64,000 bases of DNA from NCBI RefSeq assembly GCF_052065355.1, contig NZ_JBQHUF010000007.1, positions 83,173 through 147,172 on the forward strand, given 5' to 3'. Position numbers and translations under genes: made by a program. A model generated the notes under the pieces. That model was given only the letters and a program-made list of their open reading frames with translations, made no database searches and was not told where the DNA came from. This stretch comes from Flavonifractor sp052065355 (GTDB lineage: Bacteria; Bacillota; Clostridia; Oscillospirales; Oscillospiraceae). This document shows, piece after piece, positions 51,665 to 60,309 of this stretch; position 1 is the first letter of the stretch, and each line of letters begins with the position of its first letter.

Positions 51665-52303
51665 CTATTCCTCCAGGTCCGTCAGGAACTGCTCCCACTC
51701 CTCCGGGTGCTCCACAAAGGACTTGGGACAGATCTTGCCGGTCACATCGTAGTGGCGGATGACCTGGCTGGTGTCCAGGTCATAGTACTCCATCAGCCAG
51801 CGGGTGAGCTTTACCAGGGCGTCGTAGGTGGCCTGATTGAATTCCCCGCTGTCGTCGGGGTGGCAGCACTCGATGGAGATGGTGTCCTCGTTGCGCTGGT
51901 TGGAGCAGTAGGCGATCTCGTCCAGGGGGACGTTCTGGATGATCTCCCCGTCCAGTCCCACCAGGAAGTGGCTGGAGGCGTAGGTCTCCCCTGTCTGGGC
52001 CAGATTCTCAAAATAGCTGTGGTTCTGCTGAGCCGTGGTGCCCGGATTGCCTACATAGTGGATGACGATGCCGTTGACCTGCTCCAGGGGGATGCCCGGC
52101 CGGGAGTAGGGATTGACGGGCAGCAGGTCCACAGTGACCCAGTCGGGCACCTCCTGTGGGGCATCCTTCTGCCGGGGAGCAAAGGGGTCGATCCACTTGA
52201 TCACCGCCAGCACCGCCACCAGCACCACCAAAAAGGGCAGCAGAGGGAAACGCCGGCGGGTCCTTCTTCTCCGGCGGCGGACGGGTGTGGTCTGTGCGGG
52301 CAT
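51665..52303 (-). CDS. Membrane-anchored N-acetylmuramoyl-L-alanine amidase (Amidase_2)
   Basis: A 212-residue protein with a basic N-terminus (RRRRRRTRRR), one transmembrane segment (about 20-36) and an Amidase_2 domain (about 72-205). Zinc ligands fit IVIHYVGNPGTTA (first His), the later ICPKSF-adjacent His, and the middle SSHFLVGLDGEIIQNVP segment. It cuts the amide bond between MurNAc and the peptide in peptidoglycan. The promoter has an extended -10 TGCTATAAT on the minus strand (-10 at 52338-52343), with direct GTAAG repeats 11 bases apart upstream (52366-52381). Confidence 0.88.
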   Translation of the reverse strand: MPAQTTPVRRRRRRTRRRFPLLPFLVVLVAVLAVIKWIDPFAPRQKDAPQEVPDWVTVDLLPVNPYSRPGIPLEQVNGIVIHYVGNPGTTAQQNHSYFENLAQTGETYASSHFLVGLDGEIIQNVPLDEIAYCSNQRNEDTISIECCHPDDSGEFNQATYDALVKLTRWLMEYYDLDTSQVIRHYDVTGKICPKSFVEHPEEWEQFLTDLEE

Positions 52304-52337
52304 GGCGCGGAACCTCCTTGGGTTGGAATTCCCCTCT

Positions 52338-52346
52338 ATTATAGCA
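52338..52346 (-). promoter_or_regulatory. Extended -10 promoter of the amidase
   Basis: TGCTATAAT on the minus strand, with no convincing -35. Two GTAAG words at 52366-52370 and 52377-52381 are spaced 11 bases, reminiscent of but not matching the WalR box. Confidence 0.5.
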
Positions 52347-52386
52347 GGATTCGACGGTGTCGTCTCTTACAGATTTCTTACGTTAA

Positions 52387-52422
52387 CGAAACAGCCCCCG
52401 CGCCTGTGGGCGCGGGGGCTGT
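52387..52422 (-). terminator. Terminator of the gdpP-ftsH operon
   Basis: A 14-bp perfect GC stem (52391-52404 with 52409-52422) lies after the ftsH stop. The U tract is short (TTTCG). Confidence 0.75.
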
Positions 52423-52435
52423 GTGTTTCCGGATC

Positions 52436-54364
52436 TTAATCCTGAGGATCGTCCTTCGCCTGGAACTCGGCCTCCACCGCCCGGAAAGAGGCGGGGGGCT
52501 GAACGGCGGCGGGATCGGTGAACACCAGCTCAAAGTCGGCGGCGTCCATGTTCTCGTACTTCAGCAGGTAGTCGGCCACAAACTCCAGCTCCTTCCGCCG
52601 GGTGGTGAGGATGCTCCGGCAGCGGGCGTAGGCGTTGTCGATGAGGGTCTTGATCTCCTCGTCGATAAGGGCGGCCACTTCCTCAGAGTAGTTCTTGGTC
52701 TGGGCCATGGAACGGCCGATGAACACCTCGTCATGGCCGGAGTCGAACACCACATTGCCCAGCTTCTCGCTCATGCCATAGCGGGTGACCATGTTCCGGG
52801 CGATGGAGCTGGCCTTCCGCAGGTCGCTGCCCGCGCCGGTGGAGATGTCACCCAGCACCAGCTCTTCGGCGGCCCGGCCGCCCAGGCAGACGGCGATGCG
52901 CTCGGTGAGCTGCTTCTTGGACTGGAAGGTCACGTCCTCCTGAGGCAGGGAGATGGTCATGCCGCCTGCCATGCCCCGGGGAATGATGGTGATCTGATGC
53001 ACCGGGTCCTGGGTCTCCAGGTCGTGGATCACGATGGCGTGACCCGCCTCGTGGTAGGCGGTGAGCTTCCGCTCCCGCTCAATGACCACCCGGCTCTTCT
53101 TCTCGGGACCGGCGATGACCTTGATGACGGCCTCGTTCAGGTCCTTCATGGCGATGAACCGGTGGTGCTGCCGGGCGGCCAGCAGGGCCGCCTCGTTCAT
53201 CAGGTTCTCCAGGTCGGCGCCGGTAAAGCCGCCGGTGCCCTTGGCCAGCTCCGCCAGGGACACGTCGTCCCCCAGAGGCTTGTTCCGGGCGTGGACCTTC
53301 AGGATGGCCTCACGGCCCTTGATGTCCGGGTAGCCCACGTACACCTGCCGGTCGAACCGGCCGGGACGCAGCAGGGCGGGGTCCAGAATGTCCTGCCGGT
53401 TGGTGGCCGCCATGACAACCACACCTTCGTTGTTGCCAAAGCCGTCCATCTCCACCAGCAGCTGGTTGAGGGTCTGCTCCCGTTCATCGTGGCCGCCGCC
53501 CAGGCCGGCGCCTCTCTGGCGGCCCACGGCGTCGATCTCGTCGATAAAGACGATGGCGGGTGCATTCTTCTTGGCCTGGTCGAACAGGTCCCGGACGCGG
53601 GAAGCGCCCACGCCCACGTACAGCTCCACAAAGTCGGAGCCGGAGATGGACAGGAAGTGGACTCCCGCCTCGCCGGCCACAGCCTTGGCCAGCAGAGTCT
53701 TACCGGTGCCCGGCGGGCCCACCAGCAGCACGCCCTTGGGAATGCGGGCGCCCAGCTCCAGGTAGCGTTTGGGGTCCCGGAGGAACTCCACGATCTCCTG
53801 AAGCTCCTCCTTCTCCTCTTCCGCACCGGCCACATCCTCAAAGGTGACCTTCTTCTGTTCGTCAGCGCCGGTGCGGGTGCGGGCCCGGCCAAACCGGGCG
53901 GTGCGGTCCACGCCGCCGCCTCCACCGCCGCCGCCGGCCTGCCGCAGGAACATAAAGTACCACAGCAGACCGAATACCACCAGGATGGCGACCCAGGGCA
54001 GGTAGGCCGTCACCCAGTAGGGGGGCTCCCAGGCCTTGGGGTAGTCGTAGTCGGAGATGATCCCCAGCCGCTGCTGCTCCACGATGGTGTCGTTGAAGTC
54101 GTCATAGAACCACTGGGGGTTCCCCACGTCGTAGCGCACAGTGGCCTGGCCGTCCACCGGCTCCTTCAGCCAAAGGGTGAGGGTGCCGTCGTCCTGCAGG
54201 GACACCTGGGACACCTGCTGTTCCTCCAGCAGGCGGCGGATCTGGCCGTAGGTGACCTCCGTCTGATCGCTCAGCCCGCCCCGCAGGGCAAACATGGTGA
54301 GCACCAGGATCAGCGCGACCAGCAGGTAAAAGCCTACGTCGCGCAAGCTTCCGTTTCGTTTCAA
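52436..54364 (-). CDS. ftsH: ATP-dependent zinc metalloprotease FtsH
   Basis: A 642-residue membrane AAA+ protease. TM1 is at about 11-27, TM2 at 117-138, then a Gly-rich linker. Walker A GPPGTGKT is at 216-223, with IVFIDEIDAVGR following. The zinc motif HEAGH is near 440. It removes damaged membrane proteins and short-lived regulators. It ends the operon with tilS and hpt, the classic B. subtilis order. Confidence 0.97.
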   Translation of the reverse strand: MKRNGSLRDVGFYLLVALILVLTMFALRGGLSDQTEVTYGQIRRLLEEQQVSQVSLQDDGTLTLWLKEPVDGQATVRYDVGNPQWFYDDFNDTIVEQQRLGIISDYDYPKAWEPPYWVTAYLPWVAILVVFGLLWYFMFLRQAGGGGGGGGVDRTARFGRARTRTGADEQKKVTFEDVAGAEEEKEELQEIVEFLRDPKRYLELGARIPKGVLLVGPPGTGKTLLAKAVAGEAGVHFLSISGSDFVELYVGVGASRVRDLFDQAKKNAPAIVFIDEIDAVGRQRGAGLGGGHDEREQTLNQLLVEMDGFGNNEGVVVMAATNRQDILDPALLRPGRFDRQVYVGYPDIKGREAILKVHARNKPLGDDVSLAELAKGTGGFTGADLENLMNEAALLAARQHHRFIAMKDLNEAVIKVIAGPEKKSRVVIERERKLTAYHEAGHAIVIHDLETQDPVHQITIIPRGMAGGMTISLPQEDVTFQSKKQLTERIAVCLGGRAAEELVLGDISTGAGSDLRKASSIARNMVTRYGMSEKLGNVVFDSGHDEVFIGRSMAQTKNYSEEVAALIDEEIKTLIDNAYARCRSILTTRRKELEFVADYLLKYENMDAADFELVFTDPAAVQPPASFRAVEAEFQAKDDPQD

Positions 54365-54397
54365 AAAATGGCCACGTCCTTTCCGGGCAAGTTCTGC

Positions 54398-54952
54398 TTA
54401 TTCCCCGCCGTACACGGAGGGCTTGAGCACGCCGATGTAGGGCAGGTTGCGGTACTTCTCCGCATAGTCCAGCCCGTAGCCCACCACGAAGTAGTCGGGG
54501 ATGGAGAAGCCGGAGTAGCTCACCTCTACCTCCTTCACCCGGCGGGAGGGCTTATCCAGCAGGGTCGCAAGCCGCACGGAGGCGGGGTGGCGGGCCTGGA
54601 GGATTTGCAGCAGGTAGCTCAGGGTGTTGCCGCTGTCCAGAATGTCCTCCACCACGATAAGGTCCTTGCCCTCGATCTGCTCGGACAGGTCCTTGATGAT
54701 CTTCACCTGGCCGGAGCTGGTGGTGCCGGCTCCGTAGGAGGATACCGCCATAAAATCCACCGTGCAGGGTACATGAATCTGCCGCACCAGGTCAGCCATG
54801 AACACGAAGGAGCCCCGCAGTACGCTGACCAGCAGCGGCTCCTTACCGGCGTAGTCCCGGTCGATCTGAGCGGCGATCTCCGCCACCCGGTTCTTCAGCT
54901 CCTCTTCGGAGAAGAGGACCCGTTCCACGTCCTTGTCCAGAATGTGTTCCAT
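54398..54952 (-). CDS. hpt: Hypoxanthine phosphoribosyltransferase
   Basis: A 184-residue purine salvage enzyme converting hypoxanthine/guanine and PRPP to IMP/GMP. The PRPP motif VVEDILDSGNT and the flexible loop SSYGAGTTSSG are present, along with VSVLRGSFVFMADLVRQI. ATG 54952 follows GAGGAG; an upstream ATG at 54979 would add nine unusual residues. Eleven bases behind tilS. Confidence 0.96.
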   Translation of the reverse strand: MEHILDKDVERVLFSEEELKNRVAEIAAQIDRDYAGKEPLLVSVLRGSFVFMADLVRQIHVPCTVDFMAVSSYGAGTTSSGQVKIIKDLSEQIEGKDLIVVEDILDSGNTLSYLLQILQARHPASVRLATLLDKPSRRVKEVEVSYSGFSIPDYFVVGYGLDYAEKYRNLPYIGVLKPSVYGGE

Positions 54953-54963
54953 ACCTTGTCTCC

Positions 54964-56334
54964 TCACTCTTTCTTCCAAAAAATCAGTTCATAGGCGCTC
55001 TGTCCCGGCTGGGCCAGGCGGCTCTGCTCCGGGCCGAAGCCCGCCACTGCCGCCACACCCCGGCTGTCGGCCAGGACGGGGATCCGTTCCCGCTCCCTGC
55101 GGGGTACCTTTTCGTCGATGAACAGCTTTTTCACGGTCTTGGTCCCGCCCCGACGGGGCAGGGAGATTTCATCCCCGGTCTGCCGGGGCCGGAGCACCAG
55201 CTCCCCTTCCACGGTGTCCCGGGCCAGGTAAAAGGCGCCGGGTACCTCCTCGCCTTCCGCCGGACAGGTCACCGCCCGGCAGCTGCACCGCCAATCGGTG
55301 CCCTCCGGCGCCGTCTCCCCGTCCAGGTTCAGAGGGGTGGGGACAAAGGGGGGCAGCGGGTCGGACTGGGTGGTGAACAGCAAGTCCTTGTATACCCGCT
55401 GCACCAGCCGCCCGTTGGGCAGGAAGGCCACCGCCGACGGGTCCTCCCCTGCCGCCAGGTCCACGATGGCTTTCAGATGGGCGGCGGAGCAGTCGGTGTT
55501 GCCGTCCCCCATCATCTCCAGCATCCGCCGGGCCGCCCGGGGGGCGATGGCGGAGGGAAGCTCGGCGATATATCTGGCCTCGATCACCAGGTCGTCCTCC
55601 GCCCAGCGGGCGTGGGAACAGGCCGCAGCGGCCTGGGCATTCATAAAGTCATTGTCGGCGCGGAGGTACCCCATGGTCTCCGCCGCGCTCTCCGTGAGCC
55701 GGGGGTTGAGCTGCCGCAGCACCGGCACCACCTGATGGCGGATGCGGTTGCGGGCGTAGCTGTCGTCGGAATTGGTGCAGTCCTCCACGTGGCTCAGCTT
55801 GTGTTCCTCCAGATAGGCCTCGATAGCCGCCCGGGAGGTGGTGAGCAGAGGCCGGACGATATCTCCTCGCCTGGGCGGGATGCCCGCCAGGCCGTGGAGC
55901 CCCGCACCCCGTACCAGGTGGAGCAGCAGGGTCTCCAGATTGTCGTCGGCGTTGTGAGCGGTGGCAATGCGGTCGCAGCCCAGCTCCGTCGCCGTCCGGC
56001 GGAGAAACTCATACCGCAGCTGGCGGCCGGTTTCCTCCACACCCAGGCCCCGGCGCTCCGCCTCGCCGTACACGTCGCCCCGCTCTATCACACAGGGGAT
56101 GTTCCGCTCCTTGCAAAAAGTCTCCACAAAGGCGGCGTCGGAATCGGCGGCCGCTCCCCGCATGCCGTGGTGGTAGTGGGCGGCGGCCACGGTAAAGCCC
56201 CCCTCCTCCGACATAGCGTGGAGCAGGTGGAGCAGGCAGATGGAGTCGGCCCCGCCGGACACGGCGCACAGCACCCTGCCGCCCCGGGGAAGCATATCGT
56301 ATTCCGCTGTCAGTGTTTTGACGCTTTCCAGCAT
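54964..56334 (-). CDS. tilS: tRNA(Ile)-lysidine synthetase
   Basis: A 456-residue PP-loop ATPase that converts C34 of tRNA-Ile (CAU) to lysidine so it reads AUA. PP-loop AVSGGADS is near 24-31, with TAHNADDNLETLLLHLVRG following. The C-terminal TilS domain (FIDEKVPRRERERIPVLADSRG) is present. Eleven bases follow dnaB. Full length. Confidence 0.95.
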   Translation of the reverse strand: MLESVKTLTAEYDMLPRGGRVLCAVSGGADSICLLHLLHAMSEEGGFTVAAAHYHHGMRGAAADSDAAFVETFCKERNIPCVIERGDVYGEAERRGLGVEETGRQLRYEFLRRTATELGCDRIATAHNADDNLETLLLHLVRGAGLHGLAGIPPRRGDIVRPLLTTSRAAIEAYLEEHKLSHVEDCTNSDDSYARNRIRHQVVPVLRQLNPRLTESAAETMGYLRADNDFMNAQAAAACSHARWAEDDLVIEARYIAELPSAIAPRAARRMLEMMGDGNTDCSAAHLKAIVDLAAGEDPSAVAFLPNGRLVQRVYKDLLFTTQSDPLPPFVPTPLNLDGETAPEGTDWRCSCRAVTCPAEGEEVPGAFYLARDTVEGELVLRPRQTGDEISLPRRGGTKTVKKLFIDEKVPRRERERIPVLADSRGVAAVAGFGPEQSRLAQPGQSAYELIFWKKE

Positions 56335-56345
56335 AAGGGCTCCTT

Positions 56346-57698
56346 TTAATACTCTGTATGCCGCCGGTCGATGGAGGAGAAGGTGGTGTACTCAGGCAGC
56401 CACTGCAGCTCCACCGTCCTCGTCTCGCCGTGGCGGTTCTTGGCGATGATACACTCGGCCAGGTTGTGGTTCTCGCTGTCCTCATTATAATAGTCGTCCC
56501 GGTAGAGGAACATGACGATGTCGGCGTCCTGCTCGATGGCGCCCGACTCACGCAGGTCGGACAGCATAGGCCGCTTGTCGGAGCGGCTCTCGGGGCCACG
56601 GGACAGCTGGGACAGGCAGACCACCGGCACGTTGAGCTCCTTGGCCATGATCTTCAGGGCCCGGGAGATGTCGGACACGATCTGCTGCCGGTTGTCGCCG
56701 CTGCGCTGAGGCCCGCCGGCGGAGGTCATCAATTGCAGGTAGTCGATGACCACCAGTCCCAGGTTATCCACCCGGCGGCACTTGGCGTTCATGTCTGCCA
56801 CCGAGAGAGACGGGTTGTCGTCAATGAGGATCTGGGTCTGGTTGAGGGCGGCGGAGGCGGCGGCGATCTTGGACCAGTCTTCCTCCCCCAGCTTGCCGGT
56901 GACCAGCTTCTTGTTGTCCACAAAGGACTCGCTGGCGATCAGGCGCATGGCCAGCTGCTCCCGGCTCATTTCCAGGGAAAAGAACACTACCGTCTTGCCG
57001 GAGAATTTTCCGGCGTGGAGCAGCAGGTTGAGGGCGAAGGAGGTCTTGCCCATGCCGGGACGGGCGGCCAGCAAGATCAGGTCGGACTTGTTCAGACCGG
57101 AGATGGCGGCGTCCACGTCGGGCAGGCCGGTGGACAGGCCGGGCACCGCCTGGCCGCTGGCGGCCAGCTCGTTCAGCCGCTCATACACGTTCAAGATCAC
57201 GCTGGAGATGTGGATCAGGCCCTGAGAAGCCCGGCCCTGCCGGATGGCGAAGATTCGCTGCTCGGCGATGTCCAGCACCTGCTGAGCGGTGTCTCCCCCC
57301 TCCTGCACCAGGGCGGTCAGCTCCCCTGCCGTCTCGGCGATGCGCCGCAGCAGGGATTTGTCTTTTACGATGGTTACATATTCCTTCACGTTGGCCGCGG
57401 TGGGGGTGATCTCCATCAGCTGCAGAATGTAGTTCCGGGATGTGTTCTCGTCGTACACCCCGTTCTGCTTCATGTGGTCCAGCACCGTCACCGGGTCAAT
57501 GGTGAGGGAAAAGTTGAACATGGAATAAATGGTCTCGTAGATCTCCCGGTTGGTGCGCAGGTAGAAGTCCTCGGGCTTGAGTTCCTCAATGACCTCAGGC
57601 ACACAACGGGCGTCGATGAGCATGGAGCCCAGCACGCTCTGCTCGGCCTCCACGCTGTGGGGCATCTGCCGCAGCAGCAGTTCTTCTTCCGTTGCCAT
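56346..57698 (-). CDS. dnaB: Replicative DNA helicase DnaB (DnaC in Bacillus)
   Basis: A 450-residue hexameric helicase. N-terminal domain PHSVEAEQSVLGSMLID is at 13-29. Walker A ARPGMGKTS is at 212-220, followed by SLEMSREQLAMRL and DNLGLVVIDYLQLM, with QDADIVMFLYRDDYY and NRHGETRTVEL at the end. No intein. ATG 57698 follows AAGGAG; a GC-rich hairpin lies just upstream at 57720-57740. It is between rplI and tilS in the gdpP operon. Confidence 0.97.
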   Translation of the reverse strand: MATEEELLLRQMPHSVEAEQSVLGSMLIDARCVPEVIEELKPEDFYLRTNREIYETIYSMFNFSLTIDPVTVLDHMKQNGVYDENTSRNYILQLMEITPTAANVKEYVTIVKDKSLLRRIAETAGELTALVQEGGDTAQQVLDIAEQRIFAIRQGRASQGLIHISSVILNVYERLNELAASGQAVPGLSTGLPDVDAAISGLNKSDLILLAARPGMGKTSFALNLLLHAGKFSGKTVVFFSLEMSREQLAMRLIASESFVDNKKLVTGKLGEEDWSKIAAASAALNQTQILIDDNPSLSVADMNAKCRRVDNLGLVVIDYLQLMTSAGGPQRSGDNRQQIVSDISRALKIMAKELNVPVVCLSQLSRGPESRSDKRPMLSDLRESGAIEQDADIVMFLYRDDYYNEDSENHNLAECIIAKNRHGETRTVELQWLPEYTTFSSIDRRHTEY

Positions 57699-57719
57699 GT
57701 GCGATCTCCTTGATCCGGT

Positions 57720-57740
57720 GGGCCGATGGGGCATCGGCCC
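57720..57740 (-). repeat. Hairpin between rplI and dnaB
   Basis: GGGCCGATG/CATCGGCCC (57720-57728 with 57732-57740), a 9-bp stem with a three-base loop and no U tract, just 5' of the dnaB ribosome site. It resembles palindromic intergenic repeats seen near 6930 and 27160. Confidence 0.55.
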
Positions 57741-57750
57741 CTGCACCCGC

Positions 57751-58197
57751 TTACTGCTCGGCCACGACCACCTTCAGGGTGCCGTTGACCTCGTAGCCCA
57801 GCTTCACCTTCAGCTCATAGGTGCCGAAGGCCTTGATGGGCTCGTCCTGGACGATCTTGGTCTTCTGGATGTTGATGCCGTGCTGGGCGTTCAGAGCGTC
57901 GGCGATCTCCTTGGAGGTGACAGCGCCGAACAGACGACCGCCGTTGCCGCCCTTGGCCACTACCTTCACGCTCAGCTCCTTCAGCTTGGCGGCGATGGCC
58001 TCGGCCTCCGCCTTCTCGGCGGCCTCCTGAGCCTTCTTGGCCTTCTCCTGCATCTTCATGGTGTTGATGTTCTCGGCGGTGGCGGGGACCGCCAGCTTGC
58101 GGGGCAGAAGGAAGTTGCGGGCGTAGCCGTCGCTGGCCTCAATGAGCTGACCCTTCTTGCCCTGGCCCTTTACGTCCTGCTGTAAAATCACTTTCAT
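57751..58197 (-). CDS. rplI: 50S ribosomal protein L9
   Basis: A 148-residue ribosomal protein. N-terminal signature MKVILQQDVKGQGKKGQLIEASDGYARNFLLPRKLA, a long helix with charged residues, and C-terminal domain KVKLGYEVNGTLKV. It follows gdpP by 14 bases. Confidence 0.97.
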   Translation of the reverse strand: MKVILQQDVKGQGKKGQLIEASDGYARNFLLPRKLAVPATAENINTMKMQEKAKKAQEAAEKAEAEAIAAKLKELSVKVVAKGGNGGRLFGAVTSKEIADALNAQHGINIQKTKIVQDEPIKAFGTYELKVKLGYEVNGTLKVVVAEQ

Positions 58198-58211
58198 GGT
58201 TATAATCTCCT

Positions 58212-60206
58212 TTATTCATCTGCTAAATACTGGTCGATGGCCTGGAGCAGCATCCGGGTCACCTCGTCCACGGTCTTGTCGGGCACCTGGGCCCCGGCGG
58301 TAGCGGCGTTGCCGCCGCCCCCCAGCTTCTCCAGCACCACCTGTACGTTCACGTCTCCCATGCTGCGGGCGGACAGGATGACCCGTCCCTCCTGGTCGGG
58401 GAAGAGCACGAAGGAGGTGTCGATGCCTGCGATGTTCAAGAGTTCATCGGCGGCCTGGGCGGCGGTGATGCGGCCCACCGTGTGGTCCACCCGGGCCACA
58501 GCGATGGCGGCCTTGTACATCTTGGCGTTCTGGATGATGTCGTACTTGGCGATGGTGCCCTCCAGGTCGTTCTGGAACAGCTTCTTCACGTCGCCGGTGT
58601 CGGCGCCGCTGCGCCGCAGGAAGGCCGCCGCCTCAAAGGTCCGGCTGCCGGTGCGCATGGTAAATTGTTTGGTGTCCAGCGTGATGCCGGCCAGCAGGGC
58701 CTCCGCCTCGATCTTCAGCAGGTCCGCCGGCTCCAGCAGGTACTGCAGCAGCTCGGTGGACAGCTCGCTGGCGGAGGAGGCGTAGGGCTCGTGGAAGTTG
58801 AGGGCGGCGTCGGCGATATAGGAGGAGGCACGGCGGTGGTGGTCAATGACCGCCACCTTGTGGACCGCCTCCAGCAGGTCCTGGCTCACCACCTGCTCGG
58901 GCCGGTTGGTGTCCACCACCACCAGCAGGCAGTTGGCGTCGGCCATGAGGATGGCGTCCTGGGGAGAGATGAACACGTCCTTGTACTCCGGCACCTGGGC
59001 CAGCCGGTCGCACATCTCGCTGGCGGGGTTGACACCCGGCTCCTTCACGATGTGGACGGGGGTCCCCTTCTTCCGGGCCATGGCGCACACGCCGGCGGCG
59101 GCGCCGATGCAGTCCAGGTCGGGGTACTTGTGGCCCATGACGAACACCATGGAGGCCGAAGCCATCAGCTCACCCAGGGCGTTGGCCATGACCCGGCTCT
59201 TCACCTTGGTGCGCTTCTCCAGCTCCTTGGTGCGGCCGCCGAAGAACTCGAAGTTGAACTTGTTCTTGATGACCACCTGGTCGCCGCCGCGGCTCAGGGC
59301 CATCTCCACCGACAGGGCGGCGAACTGGTACAGCTCGCTGAGGCTGTCGGCGTCCTTGCCGATGCCGATGGACAGAGTTGCCTGGATGCCCGAAGGGCTG
59401 GTTACCTGCCGCACGCTGTCCAGCACGGCGTACTTGCCCTCCTGGAACTGGGCCAGGAACTTCTCCTCAAAGATGAACAGGTAGCGGTCCCGCTCATACC
59501 GGCAGAACACGCCCTGGGCGGGCGCCACCCACTGGGCCAGCCGGTCGTCGATCTCGCTGCGCATGGCGGACTTGGCGTTGTCGGTAGCGCCCTTCATCAG
59601 CTCCTCGTAGTTGTCCACCGTCAGGATGGCAACCACCGGGCGGCTGGCGTAAAAGTCGTCCCGAACCTGGGCGAAATCGGTGACATCCACCCAGTAGGTG
59701 GTGGCCAGGTAGCCCCGGGCGCCCTGCTCCTCCGTGCGGACCAGATGGCCGTACACCAGGAAGCGCCGGTCCCCGATGCGCACCTCAGTGGGGCACTCGG
59801 TCTTGCCCTCCATCAGCCAGCGGGAGGAGAAGTCGGGCACCGCCGCGGAGATCTTGGTGTCGAACAGGTGGTCCCGCTCCCCGGTGATCTGCAAAAACCG
59901 GTCGTTGGACCAGATGACCTCGTCATTCTCCGGCCGGAAGATCACCATGGGCAGAGGGGCGTTCACCATGGTGTCCTTGGTGGCCGAGTCCATGTTGCAG
60001 GTGACGTTTTCGATGTATTTCAAGATTTCCTTCTGCCGCATGGCGCTGCTGCGGCGGAAGTAAAGGTAGAGGATGACCACCACCGCCAGCTGGATCACCG
60101 CCACCGGAATGGAGAACAGGGCGGTAATAATGGCGAACAGAAGCAAAAAGGCAAAATACAGCCGAAAACTGGGCTCTAACAGGTGAGTAAGTTTATTTTT
60201 CCGCAT
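58212..60206 (-). CDS. gdpP: Cyclic-di-AMP phosphodiesterase GdpP
   Basis: A 664-residue membrane phosphodiesterase. Two TM helices at about 16-31 and 34-50, a PAS-like region (about 80-150), a degenerate GGDEF domain (about 175-300) lacking a GGDEF motif, then DHH-DHHA1. The DHH motifs are MGHKYPDLDCIGAAAG, MADANCLLVVVDTN and VIDHHRRA. It hydrolyses c-di-AMP, the ligand of DarA encoded at 17.3 kb. ATG 60206 has a GGAGGTG site. First gene of a six-gene operon. Confidence 0.95.
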   Translation of the reverse strand: MRKNKLTHLLEPSFRLYFAFLLLFAIITALFSIPVAVIQLAVVVILYLYFRRSSAMRQKEILKYIENVTCNMDSATKDTMVNAPLPMVIFRPENDEVIWSNDRFLQITGERDHLFDTKISAAVPDFSSRWLMEGKTECPTEVRIGDRRFLVYGHLVRTEEQGARGYLATTYWVDVTDFAQVRDDFYASRPVVAILTVDNYEELMKGATDNAKSAMRSEIDDRLAQWVAPAQGVFCRYERDRYLFIFEEKFLAQFQEGKYAVLDSVRQVTSPSGIQATLSIGIGKDADSLSELYQFAALSVEMALSRGGDQVVIKNKFNFEFFGGRTKELEKRTKVKSRVMANALGELMASASMVFVMGHKYPDLDCIGAAAGVCAMARKKGTPVHIVKEPGVNPASEMCDRLAQVPEYKDVFISPQDAILMADANCLLVVVDTNRPEQVVSQDLLEAVHKVAVIDHHRRASSYIADAALNFHEPYASSASELSTELLQYLLEPADLLKIEAEALLAGITLDTKQFTMRTGSRTFEAAAFLRRSGADTGDVKKLFQNDLEGTIAKYDIIQNAKMYKAAIAVARVDHTVGRITAAQAADELLNIAGIDTSFVLFPDQEGRVILSARSMGDVNVQVVLEKLGGGGNAATAGAQVPDKTVDEVTRMLLQAIDQYLADE

Positions 60207-60256
60207 GAGACACCTCCCGGCGGCAGACTGCATAACAACCCATCATAAGAGATACT

Positions 60257-60285
60257 ATTATATCAAAAAAACCGCCCGAATACAA
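60257..60285 (-). promoter_or_regulatory. Promoter of the gdpP-rplI-dnaB-tilS-hpt-ftsH operon
   Basis: On the minus strand: TTGTAT (60280-60285), 17 bases, TATAAT (60257-60262). Confidence 0.7.
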
Positions 60286-60309
60286 GGGGCGTCCAACCCC
60301 GCCGGGGCC

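Noticed and set aside
51707..54994. A 1095-codon open frame antisense to the amidase, ftsH and hpt
   Set aside because: It spans three well-supported genes on the other strand and has the same low-information composition as other shadows.
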